Shown here piece by piece: positions 58,401-64,000 of a stretch of 64,000 bases of DNA; the first letter of the stretch is position 1; each line of letters opens with the position of its first letter. Below the pieces are notes generated by a model. That model made no database searches. It worked only from the letters and a program-made list of their open reading frames with translations, and was not told where the DNA came from. A program made the translations under genes and the position numbers. The stretch covers positions 490,721-554,720 of the forward strand of contig CM119271.1 in assembly GCA_051294375.1 (NCBI GenBank). The letters run 5' to 3'. This DNA comes from Paraspadella gotoi (taxonomy: Eukaryota; Chaetognatha).

Positions 58401-59955
58401 TTTTCAGGAAGATCGCTTAACCATTAAAACTAACATTTTTAACGGTTAACCGTTTAAAATCGGTTAATTTTATAATTAACTTTAAATTTAAAAACTAATA
58501 TTTAAAACAAACACATTATAGTAAGTAAAATAAAATTGGTTTGAGCAAACTATCTTGAAATTACCCATGATAATTGAGCTTATCAGCTAATCTTGCATAC
58601 AAGTTTTTTCTTTTGCCTTAAGCATAATACAAATATAAAAAAGTCAAAAAAGAAAAAGCATAATTTAATTCTAATTTTATATTAAGATTTCTCGTTCTCT
58701 CTTTCTCTTTCTCTCTTTCGCTTTCTCTTTCTCTATTACTCTTCCTCATTATTTTTTTTAGTTGTTAGTCTTTCATAAACCATGACCATAAAATATAATA
58801 TAAATATGAATATTAGTTTATTGATTGAATGGTTTAAAGATTTATTGATTAATTCGTTTTATTAAAAGTATATCATCATTGAAGGATATTTTAGTTAGCT
58901 TCATGTTTTTAGACTCCTTCTATTAATTTTAATTTTATAATAATTTTTTTATTATATTTTATTCTTTCGGTTTTATTTCATTTGCTTCTTTGTTCGTTCT
59001 AAAAAAGGGAATGAAAAAGAGAGAAAAAGAAGAAGAATTATTTATTTTTAATAACAAAATAGAATAAAAAGTGTTTTTCATGTAAGGATTTAATTTGTAA
59101 GAAATGTATGTATTTGCATATATATATTATTTAAAATATTATTTGATGTAAATGCATTGTTTATGTAATTCTATCTTTCGTTGTGATTACAAATTAGAGA
59201 CAGAGTTCGAAATAATTGGCAACAACAATTATAAAATTATTAGAGAGATTTTGTGTAGAAGATGGGGAGAGAAAGAGAGAGAGAGAGAGAGAAACAGAGA
59301 AACTTTGCCCTCTCTCTGTTTCCCTCTCCCTCTCTCTCTCTCTCTCTCTTTCTCCTCCTTCTACACAAAATCTGTCTAATATTTTAACAAACTAAATTGA
59401 CGCTGAAGAGGCTTGTAAAAAAGCCGAAACATGTACGTTTTCATCTTGAAAATAAATCGTTATTGCCAATTATTTCAAATTTTGTCTCTAAGATGTAAAT
59501 GCATTAAATTTGTTGAAATGAAAAACGAAAAAAAATTGGGAGAAAGTAAAAAAAAATACTTGAAGGGCAGAAAAAAAGGAGAGAAAAAAAGGGGGGAAAG
59601 AAGGAGGGGAAAAGAGAGAAAGAAAAAGAAAGGAACAAAAGGGTATAAAGTTAGGGGAATAAAGAATAAGAGAGATTAGGATAGAAAAAAGATCGGGGTT
59701 GATAATAAAAAAGGAAAAAAAATATTGAAAAAATGGAGAAGAGAGAGAGGGGGGAAAATATGGTGAGAAAGGGAGAGGAGAATAAAAGAGAACGGGAAAA
59801 AAAAACTTTTAAAAAATTAAAGATTTCCTAACAAATAATAACAAAAATAGTATTTGAAAATTAACCGAATTTAACCGTTAAAATAAATATATTAACGGTT
59901 AAGTTAAAATTATAATTAACCGTTAATAACCGTTAACTTTTAACGGTTATCGGAA
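58380..59955. repeat. GTTAACCG-type repeats at both ends of a 1.5-kb segment
   Basis: 58380-58470 and 59860-59955 both consist of degenerate TTAACGGTTAACCG words, each internally palindromic. They could be termini of an AT-rich insertion; the interior (58530-59830) includes a family C fragment, GA/TC arrays and the hammerhead-like motif. Confidence 0.4.
59400..59438 (+). ncRNA. Hammerhead-ribozyme-like motif
   Basis: In order: stem I strand ACG (59400-59402); core CTGAAGA (59403-59409), which fits CUGANGA; stem II GGCTT/AAGCC around a 6-base loop; GAAA (59426-59429); a palindromic ACATGT (59429-59434) giving a GTA cleavage triplet; and CGT (59436-59438) pairing with the opening ACG. Minimal type I hammerheads with a very short stem III, active as dimers, are known from Penelope-like elements and retrozymes. 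Activity is inferred only. Confidence 0.5.
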
Positions 59956-60176
59956 CACAAGGGCCACGGAAACTGTCCCCTTCTTGAGATGACTGCACCA
60001 GAAAACTTTTTAGAAAAAAATTTAAATTGTGGTGCAATGAGCAGTGGCCTCATCCTGTTGGAAGAAGCAGTTCGTGGCAGTGGCGTGTCGTCTCACTTCT
60101 GGCCACACCAGATCCTTCAGCACTTCAGCATATTATGGTAAGGATCGCCACTCGCCAGTAATGTCGGGCGGACGAT

Positions 60177-60355
60177 ATAGGCGGACAGAGGCCCTTTTTC
60201 AAAATATAACATTGTGTACGAGATAGGCGGACAGAGGAAGGAGCAGGGCGTTAACCTGGAGGCCCTTTTTCAAAATATAACATTGTGTACGAGAAAGGCG
60301 GACAGAGGAAGGAGCAGGGCGTTAACCTGGAGGCCTTTTTTCAAAATATAACATT
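60177..60355 (+). repeat. Tandem repeat of about 72 bp
   Basis: Nearly three copies of a unit with AGGCGGACAGAGG, GGGCGTTAACCTGGAGG and CAAAATATAACATTGTG. Confidence 0.85.
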
Positions 60356-60696
60356 GTGGGCCATCTTCATCTAGCCAATGAAGTCTGAGAATCGATCCGT
60401 CAACCATTGACTCCCAGCACAAGATTACTTCCAAAGGTTGTCCCATTTTTGTTGAAGCGGATAATCAGAAGCTGGAAGGATTCTGTTATCTTCAGCATTT
60501 AAAATGGGAAAAAAAGTAAAAAATTATAACCTTTAATTCGTTAATTACATTTCCATAGGCAGCAAAGAAATAATGTTCAATCGCTCAATCTTTTCATCAC
60601 TACACCCTAGTGTTCAATTAGAAATCGAATATTGAGATTGAAACCAGAGAAAACAGAGATAGAGAGAGTGAGAGAGTGAGAGAGAGAGAGAGAAAA

Positions 60697-60905
60697 AGCA
60701 GATCCCGACTCTATAATTCACTTTGTCGGTCCGTCGGTCCGTTCCCTCAATCTTGTCGGGCATTCACGAACGATGTCCGTCCGTCTGTCCGACCGTCCAT
60801 CCATCTCACCTTAGCAGATGGATGGATTGGAATGAAATTTTGTGTGTGGGTAGGGAAGTGTGTGATTGAGCTGGATATGATAAAACAAAAAAATATATTT
60901 CACTA
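60697..60905 (-). mobile_element. Helitron-like family C element, copy C9 (3' half)
   Basis: On minus it ends CTATAGAGTCGGGATCTGC-TTTTT. It holds the (GACGG)n block at about 60778-60800 and the GTGTGTGGG-type segment. It lies inside a tandem duplicate (see 60500-63100). Confidence 0.6.
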
Positions 60906-61019
60906 TTTGGGAAAAAAGTAAAAATTTATAACCTTTAATTTGTTAATTACATTTCCATAGGCAGCAAAGAAATAATGTTCAATCGCTCAATCTTTTCATC
61001 ATTACACCCTAGTGTTTAA

Positions 61020-62683
61020 GGGGTGAACTTAGGCAAAGATTTTTTCTTAAATAGGTAATAGACAATTTTTTAGTTTACCTAGTAGTTAACTGAATAAAAG
61101 TAGGCAATTTTTAATTGAGGAAAGGATCTTTAAAACTAAGATATAACTGATAAACGTATGATCTAATTTGCTAAGATTTAAAAGGGAAAGGTTATCATTA
61201 ATAATTTGAAGCCAAATGATATTAAATATTGTATTAAATATTAAATATTGTAGTCTAATTGTATTCTATTGTAGTCTAACCTAGTGTTGTATAGATGCTC
61301 CCTCGATTTCCAGAAGACAACACTGACCTCCTCTTCCCAAAATGAGTTATTAGATATAATAAGTAAATAATATTTTAAAAAAGTAATATATATAATTAAA
61401 TAATATAGTTTAAATAGTAAAACATTACCTTCACCTGTCCTCAATCTGACCATTGTCTTTTTCTCAACCTTTGTTGGAAGCTTTATCTCTCTCTCTTTTC
61501 TCTCTCTCTCTCTCTGTCTCTCTCTCTCTCTCTCTCAATTTCTCTCTCTCTCTCTCTCTTCTCTCTAACTCAATGTTAAGAGAAAAATTTGTCTGATTAT
61601 TCAAAACGCTGCATGAAGGCTGGGTATAACATAAAGGCCCAAAACAGTGTCCCTATGTAAAAATAAAAATCGTTTATAAATAAAACAAATAAACTTTGTT
61701 TTTCTCTAAGTTAAATAGTAAACATTCATAAAATATAAAAATATAAGATATTGAAATAATAATTTTGCAAATTTTCATATTAAAATTAAAAAAAATAACA
61801 AAATAGGATATTTTTCGGTATTAATTTTTAAACAAAATCTTTATCAAATATACAACTTTAATTTGCGCTCAACATTGAAATTTCAATTAGTTTTAGCCCA
61901 AATATTTTTTAATGAAATATAAAAATAATTTTATAAAAAAATTAATAGCCTAAAACTTATTTGGTGTTTTGGTATTTGGTGTTTGATTTAGATTTTAAAT
62001 TTTTTTTTATTTAAAAATCATATCCATAGGATATTACTTTCCATATCGAGCTCATTTTTTAATATAAACAGCCTAAGGGAGGTATGAGTAATCCATATCA
62101 TATTCTGGCAAAGAATTTCTAATGAGCTTTGACATTTCTAAAATAAGATACAAAAACATTTTTGGGTGACTTGAGTCTTGTGTTCATTTTTATATCATCA
62201 TTGTTCAAGGTTGTTAATCTCCTAATCATATCAGGATACAACTGAATTTGTTTACATTGCAAATCTTTTTAAATGTATGCATCCTTATTTGTATTATTAC
62301 TAATTTCTTTATTATCTGTTAATTTTTTATTTATCAATGAATTAATCTTCTATAATAATTTTATTGGTTCTGGATCTGGTTAGTATCCAAAGTAGTTTAC
62401 ATTACTTAATGCTGATACTCATATTTTATGCCATCTGCGCAAAGTATTTTTTGGCTTAAAACTATAGAGAATAACAAATTGAAAATATAGTGATAAAAAC
62501 GAAAATTATTTAACAATAAAAGAAAATATATTGTTTATTTATCTTTAAAAATAAATATAAAGCAAAATATTTGTATTCAGAAATTTGCCTATATTTTATT
62601 AAGAAAAATCATTTCTTTACCTTAGGCAATTTCAGTAACACTTTCTCAGTTTAATCAGGCAAAATATTACCTAAGTTCACCCC
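61020..62683. mobile_element. 1.66-kb TIR element
   Basis: Perfect 14-bp termini GGGGTGAACTTAGG and CCTAAGTTCACCCC, followed inside by GCAAAGAT- and ATTTTGC-type bases. Target-like CTAGTGT occurs a few bases outside both ends. The interior is AT-rich with no transposase-like frame, so it is non-autonomous. Confidence 0.7.
61484..61566 (+). repeat. (TC)n arrays
   Basis: Interrupted dinucleotide array inside the TIR element. Confidence 0.85.
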
Positions 62684-62856
62684 ATACTAGTGTCAATTAG
62701 AATCGAATATTGAGATTGAAACCAGAGAAAACAGAGATAGAGAGAGTGAGAGAGTGAGAGAGAGAGAGAGAGAGAATCAGTAGCCGGCTTTCCCTTGCGA
62801 CCACAAACATGGCCAAGCTGGGCGCGAAAATCGTCGCCGCCACACTTTTCTTTTTT

Positions 62857-63531
62857 TAGTCGGATCTGCTTTCAGCAGATCCCGACTCTATAATTCACTT
62901 TGTCGGTCCGTCGGGCGTTCCTCAATCTTGTCTTGGTTTGGCATTCACGAACGAATGTCGTCCGTCCATCCCACCTTAGCAGATGGATGGATTGGAATGA
63001 AATTTGTTGTGTGGGTGTAGGAAGTGTGTGATTGAGCTGGATATGAAGTTTCGATGAAATCGTCCAAGTGGAAATGAGTTAAATGGGAAAAACAAAAAAA
63101 TATATTTCACTATTTGACACCAATTACTCATGATGTGAATGGGGATTGACTTGAAATTTTGTATTTGGGTAGAAAATTGTGTGATTAACTGGAAATTTAG
63201 TTTCAATGGAATCAGTTTGAGTAGAAATGAGTTATAAAAACAAAGAACCTGTTTCACTAATTGATTATGCTTCTTTTTCCTTTTATTTTAAATGGAAATG
63301 CAAGATTATTAATTAATCAAATAATTAATTAGTTAATTAATCAATTAGTCAATTAATTAATCAATAATTAATTAATCAGTCAATTAGTCAATCAAAACAA
63401 ACATTTCAGATCAAATTAATTAATTAATAGCCTAATTAATTAAATAATTAACTTGATTAAATTAAATAATTAATAATTAATTACCGATAATGATCGTGGG
63501 CAGATCCGACATTGTTTGCTCAAACTTGTTT
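62857..63531 (-). mobile_element. Helitron-like family C element, copy C10 (full length)
   Basis: On minus it starts AACAAGTTTGAGCAAAC at 63531-63515 and passes through GTCGGATCTGCCCACGATCA, a TTAATTAA-rich stretch, two CGAAACT blocks and a GGACGGACGACA block. It ends GTCGGGATCTGC-TGAAA-GCAGATCCGACTAAAAAA at 62857. Both terminal motifs are intact. Confidence 0.7.
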
Positions 63532-63740
63532 CTTTCTTTCTTTCATCTTTCTTTTTATCATTCTTTTTTATATTTTTCCCATGGCCTTTTGTTTGTCAAA
63601 TATAACTAGAGGCTTAACAGACACATCTGCCTCCATCTTCAGGTGTTGAAGAATATATTATAAATGTTTTACAACAACGACGAAACAGTTCAGGAGTAGA
63701 AAAACTACGCAGCTCCTCTTAATGATATAATTATACTCTT

Positions 63741-63744
<4 letters not shown>

Positions 63745-63788
<44 letters not shown>
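63745..63788 (+). repeat. (GA)n array
   Basis: Perfect dinucleotide array near the right end of the window. Confidence 0.95.
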
Positions 63789-63792
<4 letters not shown>

Positions 63793-64000
63793 TAAGTTGT
63801 ATTTTCATCATTTCATTCCTTCACGTATTAATTTTATCACCCTAATATTTTTTTTATTATTTTTGTGACTCTGGCGATAAATTGTGACGCTCTATCGTTA
63901 ACTCCTAATTTAATCAGAAAAAAAAATACATACATAAACATAACAAACAAAAAACAAACATAACAAAATGTCGTGTTTAAGCGACAAAGCGATTCTTCAC

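Larger units (their letters stand above)
60500..63100. repeat. Tandem duplication of about 405 bp, second copy split by an insertion
   Basis: The segment from TATAACCTTTAATTCG through CACCCTAGTGTT and GATTGAAACCAGAGAAAAC to the family C 3' half is at 60505-60905. It recurs at 60918-61019, and continues at 62684-63100 after the TIR element. Confidence 0.75.
51635..64000. other. Gene-poor region upstream of the SLC1-like gene
   Basis: No protein gene was recognised in about 12 kb. It has SINE B4 and B5, family C copies C7-C10, an 18-bp minisatellite, a 1.66-kb TIR element, tandem units at 60177-60355, a hammerhead-like motif, GA/TC arrays and a candidate SLC1 5' UTR exon at 56249-56480. Confidence 0.5.

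Noticed and set aside
59995-60226. Possible transposase remnant (WCNEQ-WP-like words)
   Set aside because: Similarity to mariner-type motifs is too weak and the frame is broken; left unassigned.

Overview
The window is nuclear DNA from an invertebrate animal. The genes are split by GT-AG introns, the tRNAs are eukaryotic, and two genes (a complete YAP/Yorkie co-activator and a MAP2K4 kinase) are typical of metazoans. The species cannot be named from the sequence. Exons are short and GC-richer; introns and intergenic DNA are AT-rich and crowded with (GA)n/(TC)n arrays, minisatellites and dispersed mobile-element families.

Layout: (1) 1543-4867, plus strand: MAP2K4 (MKK4), ten coding exons, about 409 residues. 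(2) 9226-21419, minus strand, convergent with MKK4: YAP/Yorkie, thirteen coding exons, about 657 residues. All five HxRxxS LATS-type sites, the second WW domain, the coiled coil, the degron-like motif and the C-terminal LTWL are present; the first WW domain is degenerate. (3) 34100-37970, minus strand: a small unrecognised protein (141 residues, CPxxCGHGG motif) with two duplicated alternative first exons. The distal one is followed by about 27 copies of a 25-bp unit that carries its own splice donor. (4) 42903-51634, minus strand: an SLC1-family (glutamate transporter-like) gene, ten coding exons, about 470 residues, with unusual ion-site residues. Four tRNA genes lie between or inside these genes: Trp-CCA, two Ser-GCT and Asn-GTT. 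No further gene was recognised from 51635 to 64000.

Repeats: the commonest family (called C here) starts near AACAAGTTTGAGCAAAC, carries a (GTCC/GTCT)n block and ends in a GTCGGATCTGC hairpin followed by CTAA. This layout resembles non-autonomous Helitron/Helentron elements. Several copies contain expanded minisatellites, including an approximately 950-bp inverted array at 48360-49300. Other families are two tRNA-derived SINE-like families, a 200-bp family amplified into a 140-bp tandem array, TIR/fold-back elements, a Penelope-like GIY-YIG fragment and a hammerhead-ribozyme-like motif.

Functionally, MKK4 (JNK/p38 stress signalling) and YAP (Hippo output) are conserved signalling genes that are neighbours here; nothing in the sequence shows that they act together. 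The least expected features are the splice-donor minisatellite, the altered transporter sites, the degenerate WW1 and the ribozyme-like motif.
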